A DNA stretch of 64,000 nucleotides from Pseudidiomarina marina (GTDB lineage Bacteria > Pseudomonadota > Gammaproteobacteria > Enterobacterales > Alteromonadaceae): the NCBI RefSeq assembly GCF_003987045.1, contig NZ_PIPZ01000001.1:496001-560000 (forward strand), read 5' to 3'. Below, piece after piece: positions 55,477 through 64,000 of this stretch. Each line of letters starts with the position of its first letter. Position 1 is the first letter of the stretch. A program made the position numbers and the translations under genes. The notes under the pieces were generated by a model. It did no database searches, had not been told where the DNA came from, and saw only the letters and a program-made list of their open reading frames with translations.

Positions 55477-57159
55477 TTGGAAGCCATCAACAACTTTTTG
55501 CTGCTACTCGATAGTTATCTCGGCTCGGCGGCATACTTTCCTTATATCCTACTTGGTGTAGGTATTTTCTTTACGCTGTATTTGGGGTTTCCGCAAATAC
55601 GCTTCTTCGGTCACGCCTGGAAAGTTGTTACTGGGAAGTTTGACAAGAAAGGCGCTGAAGGCGATACAACGCACTTTCAAGCCTTATCAACGGCATTATC
55701 GGGAACTGTGGGTACCGGTAATATCGGTGGTGTTGCACTGGCAATCTTTTTGGGTGGCCCGGCAGCGCTATTTTGGATGTGGGTGACCGCTTTTCTTGGT
55801 ATGACAACCAAGTTTGTTGAGGTTACGCTATCACATAAATACCGCGTAAAAACAGAAGATGGCACCATGGCTGGTGGCCCAATGTATTACATGGACCGCC
55901 GCTTGAACATGAAATGGCTGGCAGTAATTTTTGCCATTGCGACCATTATCAGTTCATTTGGTACCGGCAACATGCCGCAGATTAACAACATCGCGCAAAG
56001 TATGGAAATGAGCTTCGGCTTCGACCCAATGTTAGTCGGCGGTGTTTTGGCTATCTTGCTGGCTCTGGTTATCATTGGCGGTATTACGCGTATTGCTGCA
56101 GTGACGTCGAAGATTGTTCCAATAATGGGTGCGCTTTATATTATTGGCTCATTAAGCGTCATTTTCTTCAATGTCGATCAAATCGGTCCATCGTTTGTCG
56201 CTATCTTCACCGATGCCTTTACTGGCTCTGCTGCAACCGGCGGCTTCTTGGGAGCAACGTTTGCCTACGCATTCAACCGCGGTGTTAACCGTGGCTTATT
56301 CTCTAATGAAGCAGGTCAAGGTTCGGCGCCAATCGCGCACGCATCAGCGAAAGCCGATGAACCAGTATCGGAAGGTATGGTATCGATTCTAGAGCCGTTC
56401 ATCGATACCATTATCATTTGTACATTGACTGGTTTGGTTATTTTGTCATCGGGGGTTTGGTCACAAAAGCACGAAAATACGTTTTCTCGTACCGACCTCG
56501 ATATCGTTGCTGGACATTACTCAGATGCTGAGGCAGCTGATCGTGAAGCGTTGTATCATTACTTAAACGATACAAACGAAAACACGATTGAAAAGTATAA
56601 CGGTACCATTCAAGTTCGTGATGGTCGCCCAGTTAGCAACGGTTACACCATGCTTCACGCCCGTTCAGTTGCAGAAAACGTACGCTTTATTGTGGCTGGT
56701 GAAGATCCATACACGGGTGTTTTACGCATCGAAAACGGACAATTAAAGAAAGAAGATATCGTCATCGTTGGTGATTCATTGATTCACTCGGCGGCACTAA
56801 CAGCCAAAGCCTTTAGTATGGGCTTCTTAGGTGAAGCGGGTGAGTATATTGTCCCCATTAGTTTGATGTTATTTGCGTTCTCAACCGCAATTGCTTGGTC
56901 GTACTATGGCGACCGTGCTGTTGTTTATCTGTTCGGTCAGCGTGGTGTGATGCCGTATCGCATTATTTACGTTGCTGGTTTCTTTGTCGCATCGTTTGCC
57001 GATACTACGTTAGTGTGGACGTTATCCTATGTCGCCATTGTTTTGATGACGCTGCCTAACTTACTCGGTATTGTTCTTTTAAGACGCGAAATGAAGGATA
57101 CCGTGAAAGCATATTGGCAAGATTTTGATGCTGAACAATCAAAAAAGATTGAGAAATAA
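55477..57159 (+). CDS. Sodium:alanine/glycine symporter (AGCS family)
   Basis: A 560-residue sodium-coupled amino-acid importer with 10-11 helices. Family signatures are [49 protein letters not shown] (about residues 67-115) and [25 protein letters not shown] (about residues 266-290). A large insert of about 130 residues (about 325-440) lies between helices, which is longer than in classical AGCS proteins. The start codon is TTG at 55477, with AAGGGGG 6 bases upstream. It likely imports alanine or glycine, matching the presence of alanine dehydrogenase in the window. Confidence 0.95.
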   Translation: MEAINNFLLLLDSYLGSAAYFPYILLGVGIFFTLYLGFPQIRFFGHAWKVVTGKFDKKGAEGDTTHFQALSTALSGTVGTGNIGGVALAIFLGGPAALFWMWVTAFLGMTTKFVEVTLSHKYRVKTEDGTMAGGPMYYMDRRLNMKWLAVIFAIATIISSFGTGNMPQINNIAQSMEMSFGFDPMLVGGVLAILLALVIIGGITRIAAVTSKIVPIMGALYIIGSLSVIFFNVDQIGPSFVAIFTDAFTGSAATGGFLGATFAYAFNRGVNRGLFSNEAGQGSAPIAHASAKADEPVSEGMVSILEPFIDTIIICTLTGLVILSSGVWSQKHENTFSRTDLDIVAGHYSDAEAADREALYHYLNDTNENTIEKYNGTIQVRDGRPVSNGYTMLHARSVAENVRFIVAGEDPYTGVLRIENGQLKKEDIVIVGDSLIHSAALTAKAFSMGFLGEAGEYIVPISLMLFAFSTAIAWSYYGDRAVVYLFGQRGVMPYRIIYVAGFFVASFADTTLVWTLSYVAIVLMTLPNLLGIVLLRREMKDTVKAYWQDFDAEQSKKIEK

Positions 57160-57179
57160 GCTTCAGTTGCCATCGAATT

Positions 57180-57203
57180 AAAACCCGCTACGGCGGGTTT
57201 TAA
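57180..57203 (+). terminator. Terminator after AGCS symporter gene
   Basis: A 9-base-pair stem AAAACCCGC / GCGGGTTTT with tetraloop TACG, about 20 bases after the stop codon. Flanking A and T runs make it usable in both directions. Confidence 0.88.
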
Positions 57204-57285
57204 TCTATCTAAAAGCCGCGCGATGCTTGAATTTCCAATCAGATCCCTTATATTGCCTATTCACGTTGAAGTAAAAGAGGTCATC

Positions 57286-57615
57286 ATGGCGTTAATCGAT
57301 TGCCCCGCATGTAAAAAACGCGTTTCAGATAAAGCAACTCAATGTCCACACTGCGAATTCAAACTGGCAGGTCTATCTAATGATGAACGCGAGCGTGAAC
57401 TGCAACGGATGCTGGCTGCAAAGCGTGAGAAGATAGTCGGTCAATCAATGCTCGCATTGCTTATCGCCATTGCAGCGTTCACTTACTATTTTATTCAGCA
57501 ACCGCTACCTGAAACTTGGGCTGCTAAGATTTCTTATGGGTTAATGGTTGTCGGCCTAGTTTGGTTCGTCGTGAATCGGGTTAGGTTGGTTTTTGTAAAA
57601 AGGAGTCGTAGTTAA
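57286..57615 (+). CDS. Zinc-ribbon membrane protein
   Basis: A 109-residue protein. The N-terminal zinc ribbon has two CxxC pairs (CPACKKRVSDKATQCPHC, residues 6-23). A charged helix follows, then two membrane helices (about residues 53-70 and 83-100). I chose the ATG at 57286, with AAGAGG 5 bases upstream; a longer frame adds 21 residues. Its stop overlaps the next gene's start by one base (TAATG). The function is unknown; similar zinc-ribbon proteins are common in this class. Confidence 0.82.
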   Translation: MALIDCPACKKRVSDKATQCPHCEFKLAGLSNDERERELQRMLAAKREKIVGQSMLALLIAIAAFTYYFIQQPLPETWAAKISYGLMVVGLVWFVVNRVRLVFVKRSRS

Positions 57616-57908
57616 TGCAGTTTGACGACTTAGTTTCTTCGATTACACCGGATACTTTCGAACGCTTATTGCAAGCCGTTGAGTTAGGGAAGTGGCCGGA
57701 TGGCGTTAAATTATCCGACCAGCAACGGGAACATTGTATCCAGCTCGTGATGGCTTATCAGGCGCGTTATTGTCCCTCTGATGAAGCATTTCGTATTGGT
57801 GCCGATGGCCAGTTAGTCACACGCAGCAAACGTGATATGAAAGCTGAGTTAAAAGGCGAAAATACGATTGCCAGCTTCGCTCTTAATAGTAGTACCAACG
57901 AGATATAA
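57615..57908 (+). CDS. YeaC-family (DUF1315) protein
   Basis: A 97-residue cytosolic protein. The pattern MQFDDLVSSITPDTFERLLQAVELGKWPDGVKLSDQQREHCIQLVMAYQARYCP matches DUF1315/YeaC. No catalytic motif is known. It starts inside the TAATG overlap with the zinc-ribbon gene and is followed 10 bases later by the msrC-like gene, so the three are likely cotranscribed. Confidence 0.88.
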   Translation: MQFDDLVSSITPDTFERLLQAVELGKWPDGVKLSDQQREHCIQLVMAYQARYCPSDEAFRIGADGQLVTRSKRDMKAELKGENTIASFALNSSTNEI

Positions 57909-57918
57909 GCACCTCTCT

Positions 57919-58380
57919 ATGCAACCAACTGATTATAAAATGCTTTTAGAACAAGCCAAGGCGATTACAGCCGGCGAGCCTGATTTAATTGCCAACTTAA
58001 GTAATTTATCCGCTTTGGTTTATGAAACTCTCAATGACGTCAACTGGGTCGGATTTTACCTAACTCGAGCCCCGAACACCTTGGTGTTAGGGCCATTTCA
58101 GGGTAAAGTGGCCTGCTTACGCATACCTTTTGGCCGTGGTGTTTGCGGTACTGCAGCAACCACCCGCGAAACCCAACTGGTGATTGATGTTCACGAGTTC
58201 GAAGGGCACATTGCCTGTGATGCTGCCTCTAACTCAGAGGTGGTTGTGCCATTAATCGTTGATGGTGAAGTGGTTGGCGTATTTGATTTAGACAGCCCGT
58301 TAGTGGGGCGTTTTACTCAGGATGATGCTGACGGATTAACAGCATTAGGCCGATTTATTGAACAACTTAATTGGCGCTAA
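57919..58380 (+). CDS. msrC: Free methionine-(R)-sulfoxide reductase (GAF domain)
   Basis: A 153-residue GAF-domain enzyme that repairs free methionine-R-sulfoxide with thioredoxin. The diagnostic parts are NWVGFYLTRAPNTLVLGPFQGKVACLRIPFGRGVCGTAA with two Cys (about residues 71 and 81), GHIACDAASNSEVVVPLI with the third Cys (about residue 105), and FDLDSPLVGRF. All three catalytic or resolving Cys are kept. I chose the ATG at 57919, which fits the family start. It precedes proQ-prc, as in E. coli (yebR-proQ-prc). Confidence 0.93.
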   Translation: MQPTDYKMLLEQAKAITAGEPDLIANLSNLSALVYETLNDVNWVGFYLTRAPNTLVLGPFQGKVACLRIPFGRGVCGTAATTRETQLVIDVHEFEGHIACDAASNSEVVVPLIVDGEVVGVFDLDSPLVGRFTQDDADGLTALGRFIEQLNWR

Positions 58381-58437
58381 ATTGCCAGCGGCATAGTAGT
58401 GAAGATGGCGCTAAAGATAGTGCTGAAGTAGGCCTTT

Positions 58438-58731
58438 ATGTATAGTGAGTTTGATATTTATGCCTATTTAGTCAGTTATAGCGACATGCGCTTTTTTGAA
58501 GGCGAAGAAGAAGCAGCGGCAGATCAAATAAATGAGATGCTGCATTATATTGTCGATTATAGTGAAGCTGATGACAGCATAGACCAATTAGAAGAAGTTG
58601 TACGCCGCGTGCTGTTCGAGTGGATAGAGAACCCCGATTTACTTGGGCTCGACAGCGAAGAAATGCAAGCGTATATCATGGAGCAACTAGCTGACGTACG
58701 TCAGCAGGAATTTGATGAAGATGACGACTGA
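58438..58731 (+). CDS. Acidic hypothetical protein overlapping proQ
   Basis: A 97-residue acidic protein (many Glu/Asp, ending in EFDEDDD). It has an aromatic start (YSEFDIYAYLVSYSDMRFFEG) and helical middle (EEVVRRVLFEWIENPDLLG). No family recognised. The Shine-Dalgarno sequence is weak. Its 3' end overlaps the proQ start by 17 bases, which argues for a coupled, real gene. An acidic partner next to the basic RNA chaperone ProQ is suggestive but unproven. Confidence 0.65.
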   Translation: MYSEFDIYAYLVSYSDMRFFEGEEEAAADQINEMLHYIVDYSEADDSIDQLEEVVRRVLFEWIENPDLLGLDSEEMQAYIMEQLADVRQQEFDEDDD

Positions 58732-59389
58732 CGTTAAAAAGATTACCAATACCAAAGAAGTAATTGCCTATCTTGCTGAAAAGTTTCCGCAGTGTTTTTC
58801 ACTTGAAGGTGATGCACAGCCTTTGAAGATTGGTATTTTTGAGGATTTAGCAACCCGTTTAGAAAATGATGATGCGGTAAGCAAAACACGTTTGCGGACG
58901 GCTTTACGCCACTATACCAACAGCTGGCGTTATCTGCGCAGTGTGAAAGTTGGTGCGAAACGTGTTGATCTCGATGGTGCCGAAGCAGGTATTATTGAAG
59001 AAGAGCACCAGCAACATGCTGAGCAAACGCTAGCTGAGTCGAAAGCTGCGGCGGCTGAACGCGCAGCAGCAAAACGAAAAGAGCAAGCGGCTAAAGCACC
59101 GAAAACCGCAGCAGCCAACCAAGAGGCTCGTAAAGCAAGAGCGAAACGTCCGGGGAAAAAGCCGACAGCCGTTAAGTCTGCTGCGAATAAACCGAAAGCG
59201 GCACCCAAGCTCGATTTGCAAGCTGTAACAGGTTCTGATCTGAAGGTTGGTCAACAGGTTCAGGTTAAAGCCGGTAACTCACCAGTTGCTGGGCAAGTAA
59301 CAGAAATTGATCGTGATGACATTTATGTGCAACTTCAAAACGGCCTGACGGTCAAAGTGAAGGTAAACGCTGTATTTGTCACCAAATAG
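58715..59389 (+). CDS. proQ: RNA chaperone ProQ
   Basis: A 224-residue FinO-type RNA-binding protein that stabilises sRNA-mRNA pairs and 3' ends. The FinO domain (about residues 10-115) has TKEVIAYLAEKFPQCFSLEGDAQPLKIGIFEDLATRL and TRLRTALRHYTNSWRYLRSVKVGAKRVDLDG. A basic Ala/Lys linker (about 115-170) follows, and a C-terminal Tudor-like domain (DLKVGQQVQVKAG...VKVKVNAVFV). The start is either the ATG at 58715 (AGGA 5 bases upstream) or at 58721. It overlaps the acidic protein gene and is followed by prc 12 bases later. Confidence 0.95.
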   Translation: MKMTTDVKKITNTKEVIAYLAEKFPQCFSLEGDAQPLKIGIFEDLATRLENDDAVSKTRLRTALRHYTNSWRYLRSVKVGAKRVDLDGAEAGIIEEEHQQHAEQTLAESKAAAAERAAAKRKEQAAKAPKTAAANQEARKARAKRPGKKPTAVKSAANKPKAAPKLDLQAVTGSDLKVGQQVQVKAGNSPVAGQVTEIDRDDIYVQLQNGLTVKVKVNAVFVTK

Positions 59390-59401
59390 GAGTAGGGAAG
59401 T

Positions 59402-61468
59402 ATGACTAAGCGTGTAAAGTTTAAGAGTGCTCTCATTGTTTCGCTGGCAGCTGCTATTTCAAGCGCCGCCTGGGCGATTCCACCCGCGCACTCGCCAGAT
59501 GAGTTACCGCAATTGAAACCGCAAGAGCAACACGCTGTTGCGAGTGGTCGCGTTGCTCGCTTCTTTACACGTGACCATTTCAAGCAAATGGAACTCGATA
59601 ATGCGTTGTCGGAGCAAATTTTAGAACGTTATCTTGAGATGCTGGATTACAGCAAAATGTTTCTGTTAGCCAAAGATGTTGAGCAGGCACAGGAATATAA
59701 GCATTTATTTGATGACATGATTTTGACCGGCAAACTGAATGCGGCTTACTCGCTTTATAGTAAATCTCTCGATCGTCGGTTTGAACGCTACACCTACGCA
59801 TTATCGCTACTTGATGAAGAACAGCCATTTGACTTTACCGTCGCCGGTGATAAGTATCATTTCCAACGTGAAGATGCCGAGTGGGCAACTTCGAACGATG
59901 AATTGGATGAGTTATGGCGTCAGCGTGTTAAATATGATGCGTTGAATTTAACACTTGCTGGAAAAGAGTGGCCTGAAGTTGTCGAAACCCTAGGTAAGCG
60001 CTACAACAATGCATTAAAGCGCCTCACCCAGACAAATAGCGAAGACGTGTTCCAGACCGTTATGAATGCTTTTGCGCGTAGTGTTGAAGCGCATACGAGT
60101 TATTTATCGCCAAGCAATGCCGAGCGTTTTGAGCAAAACATGAACTTATCTCTCGAAGGGATAGGTGCTGTGCTGCAAGCCGAGTACGACTACACCGTTA
60201 TTCGCAGCCTCGTTCCAGGCGGCCCCGCCGATAAAAGTGGTGAGCTTGCCGTTGATGATAAGATTGTCGGCGTTGCGCAAGGTGATGAAGAAGACCGCGA
60301 ATTTGTTGACGTTATTGGTTGGCGTCTCGATGAAGTGGTTGAACTCATCAAAGGTCCGAAGGGCTCAACAGTCATCTTGCAGGTATTAAAAGCAAATCAA
60401 AGTGCCGGTAGTACGCCAACAGAAATTGCGATTGTGCGCGATAAAGTCAAATTAGAAGACCGCGCCGCAAAACTTGAAATTGAATCGCCTGAAGAAGGGA
60501 AGTACGCCGGTAGAAAGATGGGCGTAATTGAAATTCCAGGTTTTTATAATGGCCTCACTGAGAATGTTGAGAATCTTATTTCGGAAGCTCTAAAGCAAGA
60601 CGTTGAAGGCATTGTCATTGATTTACGTGGCAATGGCGGTGGTTCATTGTCTGAAGCCATTACCTTAACAGGCTTATTTATTGATAAAGGTCCCGTAGTG
60701 CAGATTCTTGACGGCCGTAAACGTCGAGATATTAATGGCGATCGTGATGGTAAAACTTATTATGATGGCCCTTTAATGGTGATGGTAGATCGTTACAGTG
60801 CTTCAGCATCAGAGATTTTTGCGGCAGCGTTGCAAGACTATCAACGTGCGGTGATTGTCGGTGAAAACACCTATGGTAAAGGTACCGTTCAACATCATCG
60901 CGCATTGCAAATGTATCCTTTTGATAATTATGAAGAACCATTGGGAAGCGTGCAGTTTACCATTGCTAAGTTTTACCGTATTAATGGTGGCAGTACTCAA
61001 ATGCGCGGTGTTGAACCCGACTTGACACTACCATCGATTATTGATGCTGAAGAGTTTGGCGAAAGTAGCCAAGAAAATGCATTACCATGGGATCAACTCC
61101 CAGCGGCTAAGTACGAACCATTAAATATCTTGCCAACAACAACGTTTGAGCAATGGCAGAATAAACTGGATTCACAAGTAGCCAAGAACCCAGAGTTTAA
61201 ATTTATTTTCCAAGATATTGAAAAATATCAAGAGGAAAAAGATAAAACTTGGATCAGTTTAGTCTTGGACGAGCGAAAAGCGGAGCAGGCACAAGAAGAA
61301 GAGAAGAAGCTTCAGCGTGCTAATGCGCGATTACAGCGCTTAGGAATGGATCCGGTTGAAAAGGTAGAAGATATTCCAAGTGATCTCGAAATTGATGATC
61401 CTTATCTCGAAGAAACAGTGAGCTTGAGCTTTGCTTTAATTGATGCACATAAATTGGCAATGAATTAA
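59402..61468 (+). CDS. prc: Prc (Tsp), tail-specific periplasmic protease
   Basis: A 688-residue S41-family protease that trims proteins with nonpolar C-termini, including cell-wall hydrolases and PBP3. The signal peptide ends near residue 22 (ISSAAWA). A PDZ domain (about residues 235-335, with SLEGIGAVLQAEYDYTVIRSLVPGGPADKSG) precedes the catalytic core. Ser is in MVDRYSASASEIFAAALQDYQRAVIVGENTYGKGTVQ (about residues 462-498) with the Lys in YGKGTVQ. The C-terminal DUF3340 part follows. Length is close to E. coli Prc (682). It is last in the proQ-prc run and ends at a clear terminator. Confidence 0.97.
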   Translation: MTKRVKFKSALIVSLAAAISSAAWAIPPAHSPDELPQLKPQEQHAVASGRVARFFTRDHFKQMELDNALSEQILERYLEMLDYSKMFLLAKDVEQAQEYKHLFDDMILTGKLNAAYSLYSKSLDRRFERYTYALSLLDEEQPFDFTVAGDKYHFQREDAEWATSNDELDELWRQRVKYDALNLTLAGKEWPEVVETLGKRYNNALKRLTQTNSEDVFQTVMNAFARSVEAHTSYLSPSNAERFEQNMNLSLEGIGAVLQAEYDYTVIRSLVPGGPADKSGELAVDDKIVGVAQGDEEDREFVDVIGWRLDEVVELIKGPKGSTVILQVLKANQSAGSTPTEIAIVRDKVKLEDRAAKLEIESPEEGKYAGRKMGVIEIPGFYNGLTENVENLISEALKQDVEGIVIDLRGNGGGSLSEAITLTGLFIDKGPVVQILDGRKRRDINGDRDGKTYYDGPLMVMVDRYSASASEIFAAALQDYQRAVIVGENTYGKGTVQHHRALQMYPFDNYEEPLGSVQFTIAKFYRINGGSTQMRGVEPDLTLPSIIDAEEFGESSQENALPWDQLPAAKYEPLNILPTTTFEQWQNKLDSQVAKNPEFKFIFQDIEKYQEEKDKTWISLVLDERKAEQAQEEEKKLQRANARLQRLGMDPVEKVEDIPSDLEIDDPYLEETVSLSFALIDAHKLAMN

Positions 61469-61490
61469 TTTAATGCTCGTAGTAAGTGAC

Positions 61491-61517
61491 TAAAAGCCGC
61501 TATATGCGGCTTTTTTA
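61491..61517 (+). terminator. Terminator after prc
   Basis: A 9-base-pair stem (AAAAGCCGC / GCGGCTTTT) with loop TATAT, followed by T residues. It lies 23 bases past the prc stop. Confidence 0.9.
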
Positions 61518-61558
61518 TAAAAAATAATAACGATAATAAAATACGGACAACAACAGTC

Positions 61559-62944
61559 ATGCATGAGTCTCCTTCTATTGCGAATCGCTGGTCGAGTCGT
61601 TTACTTTTTATTCTGGCCTCAACAGCTGCCGCCGTCGGTCTCGGTAATATTTGGAAGTTTCCTTATATTACAGGAGAGAATGGCGGTGGGGCGTTTGTGC
61701 TTGTTTATCTGCTTTGTATCGCCGGTATTGGCTTACCAATCATGATTGCCGAGATTGTAATTGGTCGCCGCGGCAGGCACAGCCCAGGTTATGCAGCACG
61801 AAAAGTTGCACAAGAATCCGGTCGTAGTAAAGCGTGGCAAATTACCGGCTGGATGGGCATGGCTACGGGCTTTTTGGTACTAAGCTTTTATGCGGTAATT
61901 GCCGGTTGGGCACTGGCTTACGTATTTGAAGCTGGAAGTGGCGCCTTTGCAGGTGCCAGCGTCGCCGAAATTAGTGATATTTTCGACGGGTTAGTGAGTT
62001 CGTCAGCGCAACTTACATTTTGGCATGCGACGATTATTGTCGGCGTAGTATTCGTTGTTGGTAATGGCATTAAAGACGGACTTGAGCGCGCGGTATCCTG
62101 GATGCTGCCAGCAATGGTACTGTTGCTGATTGGGCTTGCTAGCTATGCAGCGTATATCGGTGATTTCGGTGCAGCTATTGAGTTCATGTTCGCGCCTGAT
62201 TTTTCAGAATTATCAATTAATGGCGTGATGTTAGCTCTCGGGCATGCTTTCTTTTCTCTCGGCTTAGCCTCTGGCGTGGTAATAATGTACGGCGCTTACT
62301 TGTCCAAGTCGACCTCGATTATTCAAACATCGTTGTGGGTTGCGCTAGCTGATACGTTTGTTGCCTTGCTTGCTGGTTTGGCTATTTTCCCTATCGTTTT
62401 TGGCAGTCAGTTAGCACCGGAAGCTGGGCCTGGGCTTATATTCCAAACTTTACCTGTTGCATTTAGCCAAATGCCGGGTGGCACCGCTTTGGGTACCGTA
62501 TTCTTCATCATGCTCGTCATTGCGGCATTTACTTCCGCCATAGCGATGATTGAATCAGCCGTTGCCTTTTTGGAAGAGCGTTTCAATTTAGGTCGTTGGA
62601 CGGCAACTATGGGAGCCGGTTTCATATTATGGCTATTAGGTCAGATTACTATCTATAGTTTCAGCGGTGCAGAGTGGACACAATTAAACTGGCAAATTAG
62701 CGAAGAAAAATCGCTGAAAAGCTGGTTTGACGTGATTGATTACGCAACGTCAAACATCCTGCTGCCGTTAGGTGGTTTATTGCTCGCTATTTTTGCGGGT
62801 TGGGTGATGAAGACAAGTTACAGCCAAGATGAGCTCGATACGCAGCCAATAGCATTTAAAATTTGGCACTTCATCGTGCGCTATTTGGCGCCGATAGCAA
62901 TTATTCTGATTTTTCTGCAACTGATCGGTATTATTCAGTTTTAA
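61559..62944 (+). CDS. Sodium-dependent amino-acid transporter (NSS/SNF family)
   Basis: A 461-residue LeuT-fold transporter. The first unwound helix WSSRLLFILASTAAAVGLGNIWKFPYITGENGGGAFVLVY (about residues 11-50) binds sodium and substrate. GLPIMIAEIVIGRRGR follows, and a helix-8-type segment FFSLGLASGVVIMYGAYL lies near residue 236. It has about 12 helices. Substrate is unknown; sodium-coupled amino-acid uptake is the family role. It precedes an NhaC antiporter gene by 22 bases, so both sodium-handling proteins may be made together. Confidence 0.95.
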   Translation: MHESPSIANRWSSRLLFILASTAAAVGLGNIWKFPYITGENGGGAFVLVYLLCIAGIGLPIMIAEIVIGRRGRHSPGYAARKVAQESGRSKAWQITGWMGMATGFLVLSFYAVIAGWALAYVFEAGSGAFAGASVAEISDIFDGLVSSSAQLTFWHATIIVGVVFVVGNGIKDGLERAVSWMLPAMVLLLIGLASYAAYIGDFGAAIEFMFAPDFSELSINGVMLALGHAFFSLGLASGVVIMYGAYLSKSTSIIQTSLWVALADTFVALLAGLAIFPIVFGSQLAPEAGPGLIFQTLPVAFSQMPGGTALGTVFFIMLVIAAFTSAIAMIESAVAFLEERFNLGRWTATMGAGFILWLLGQITIYSFSGAEWTQLNWQISEEKSLKSWFDVIDYATSNILLPLGGLLLAIFAGWVMKTSYSQDELDTQPIAFKIWHFIVRYLAPIAIILIFLQLIGIIQF

Positions 62945-62966
62945 TTTCTGGGTTTAGAGAATATTT

Positions 62967-64000
62967 ATGCAAAATACAACAAAGGTGGGGCTGCGTACTC
63001 CAACCATATTGCAAGCAGCAATACCGCTTTTAGCGTTGATAGTCATGTTAGCGCTCTCGGTTTATTTCTATGGTGAAGATTCTTCTTATGGCCCAAATCA
63101 GATAGCGCTGTGGGTAGCTGCTGGTGTAGCGCTCGCTATAGGCTTCTATAACAAGGTAAGTTGGGAACAAATTGAGGATGGCATTAAAGAGGGGATTTCA
63201 GTAGCGCTCGGCGCGTTATTGATTATTCTAGCCGTAGGTTCTCTCATCGGTACGTGGCTATTAGCCGGTACCGTACCTAGCATGATCTACTTTGGTCTGG
63301 AACTGCTAAACCCAAGCTGGTTTTATGCGGCAACTGCTTTAATTTGTGCCATTATTTCGCTGGCCATTGGTAGTTCATGGACAACTGCGGCGACCATCGG
63401 TGTGGCGCTAATGGGCGTCGCTGCTGGAATGGACTTATCACCGGCAATTACAGCTGGTGCGGTGGTTTCAGGTGCTTATTTTGGCGATAAAATGTCACCA
63501 TTAAGCGATACCACGAACTTAGCGCCGGCCGTCGCTGGTACTGAATTATTTGCACATATTCGTTATATGGCATACACCGCGGGTCCGGCATTCATTATTA
63601 CGCTAATTATCTTTGTGTTATTAGGTTTTAACGCTGAAAGCTCAGTGAGCTTGTTGGAACTTGAAAGAATGCAATTGGAGCTACGTAACACCTTCAATAT
63701 TGGTTGGGTGATGTTAGTACCGCTGCTGGTATTGCTGTATTTGGCAGCAACACGCAAGCCAGCGCTTCCTACGGTATTTTTCGGTGCATTGCTGGGCGGC
63801 GTTTGGGCGCTGATTTTTCAGCCTGAAATGGTTAGCAAGCTGGCTGGCGGCGATACCTCAATGGTGGGCACCATAAAAGTAGTGTGGACCGCTCTGAGCG
63901 ACGGTGTGACAATTGAAACGGGTTCAGCAGACCTCGATGACCTACTTAGTGGTGGCGGGATGTCTAGCATGTTGAACACGGTTTGGTTGATTCTAAGTGC
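62967..64000 (+). CDS. nhaC: NhaC-family Na+/H+ antiporter, N-terminal part (cut by window edge)
   Basis: About 344 residues are seen before the window ends. The start is MQNTTKVGLRTPTILQAAIPLLALIVMLALSVYFYG. Conserved NhaC segments include the Gly-Ser-rich GSSWTTAATIGVALMGVA near residue 135 and GAVVSGAYFGDKMSPLSDTTNLAPAVAGTELFAHIRYMAYT (about residues 163-203). It exchanges sodium for protons at the inner membrane. It follows the NSS transporter gene closely. The C-terminal part lies outside the window. Confidence 0.93.
   Translation, partial: MQNTTKVGLRTPTILQAAIPLLALIVMLALSVYFYGEDSSYGPNQIALWVAAGVALAIGFYNKVSWEQIEDGIKEGISVALGALLIILAVGSLIGTWLLAGTVPSMIYFGLELLNPSWFYAATALICAIISLAIGSSWTTAATIGVALMGVAAGMDLSPAITAGAVVSGAYFGDKMSPLSDTTNLAPAVAGTELFAHIRYMAYTAGPAFIITLIIFVLLGFNAESSVSLLELERMQLELRNTFNIGWVMLVPLLVLLYLAATRKPALPTVFFGALLGGVWALIFQPEMVSKLAGGDTSMVGTIKVVWTALSDGVTIETGSADLDDLLSGGGMSSMLNTVWLILS

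Noticed and set aside
58930-59208. Minus-strand open frame opposite the ProQ Ala/Lys linker
   Set aside because: It arises from the low-complexity linker codons; its Ala/Phe/Arg-rich product is a typical antisense shadow.

Overview
The window reads as chromosomal DNA of a marine, peptide- and amino-acid-using gammaproteobacterium, most likely an Idiomarina/Pseudidiomarina-type member of the Alteromonadales. This is inferred from gene order and protein character, not from a search. Conserved gammaproteobacterial blocks fix the class: yejK/yejL-yejM, cspD/clpS-clpA-infA-aat-trxB, lrp-ftsK-lolA-rarA-crcB-serS, yccA-tusDCB-tusE, uvrY-uvrC-pgsA-tRNA(Gly,Cys,Leu), and msrC-proQ-prc. Base composition looks even throughout. 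I saw no insertion sequence, prophage, integron or CRISPR array. Both ends cut a gene: an RND pump at the left and an NhaC-type antiporter at the right.

Layout. 1-2.2 kb: RND efflux pump and adaptor behind an AcrR-like operator, with a divergent small membrane protein. 2.2-10.3 kb: zinc-type dehydrogenase, exported M28 peptidase, DedA-like membrane protein, a three-gene unit (CstA transporter, small Cys-Cys-terminated protein, ArsA/Get3-type ATPase), and an ABC exporter. 10.4-16.8 kb: an overlapping ECF sigma / anti-sigma / YbjQ unit, a small exported protein, a DUF2868 membrane protein overlapping a DUF3482 GTPase, and a GGDEF protein. 16.9-26.5 kb: tRNA-Pro, the yej block, the N-degron proteolysis block (clpS, clpA, aat), trxB and alanine dehydrogenase. 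26.6-35.5 kb: lrp, ftsK, lolA, rarA, crcB, serS, and the tus sulfur-relay operon with yccA. 35.7-40.5 kb: tRNA-Ser, a pair of inverted heptamer arrays, a thioesterase, a UvrY-like regulator with a degenerate receiver, uvrC, pgsA and three tRNAs. 40.5-50.3 kb: CBS protein, FMN-binding glutamate-synthase-like protein, LysR/LysE divergon, a two-domain pterin-synthase-like protein, M23 and M61 peptidases, and a LytS/LytTR two-component pair. 50.3-64 kb: DUF6279 lipoprotein, pykA, a long-form GAPDH, M14 carboxypeptidase, AGCS symporter, zinc-ribbon and YeaC small proteins, msrC, proQ, prc, an NSS transporter and NhaC.

Function as a whole. Several exported or cytosolic peptidases (M28, M61, M14, M23, Prc) and many amino-acid or peptide transporters (CstA, LysE, AGCS, NSS) sit alongside alanine dehydrogenase and Lrp. 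This suits an organism that feeds on proteins in a salty habitat, with sodium-coupled uptake. Most of the window is ordinary core genome. The points most worth a second look are the UvrY homologue that has lost its phosphorylation site, the CstA/CC-tail/ArsA unit, the inverted heptamer arrays upstream of the thioesterase, the sigma/anti-sigma/YbjQ operon, and metal-ligand substitutions in two peptidases.
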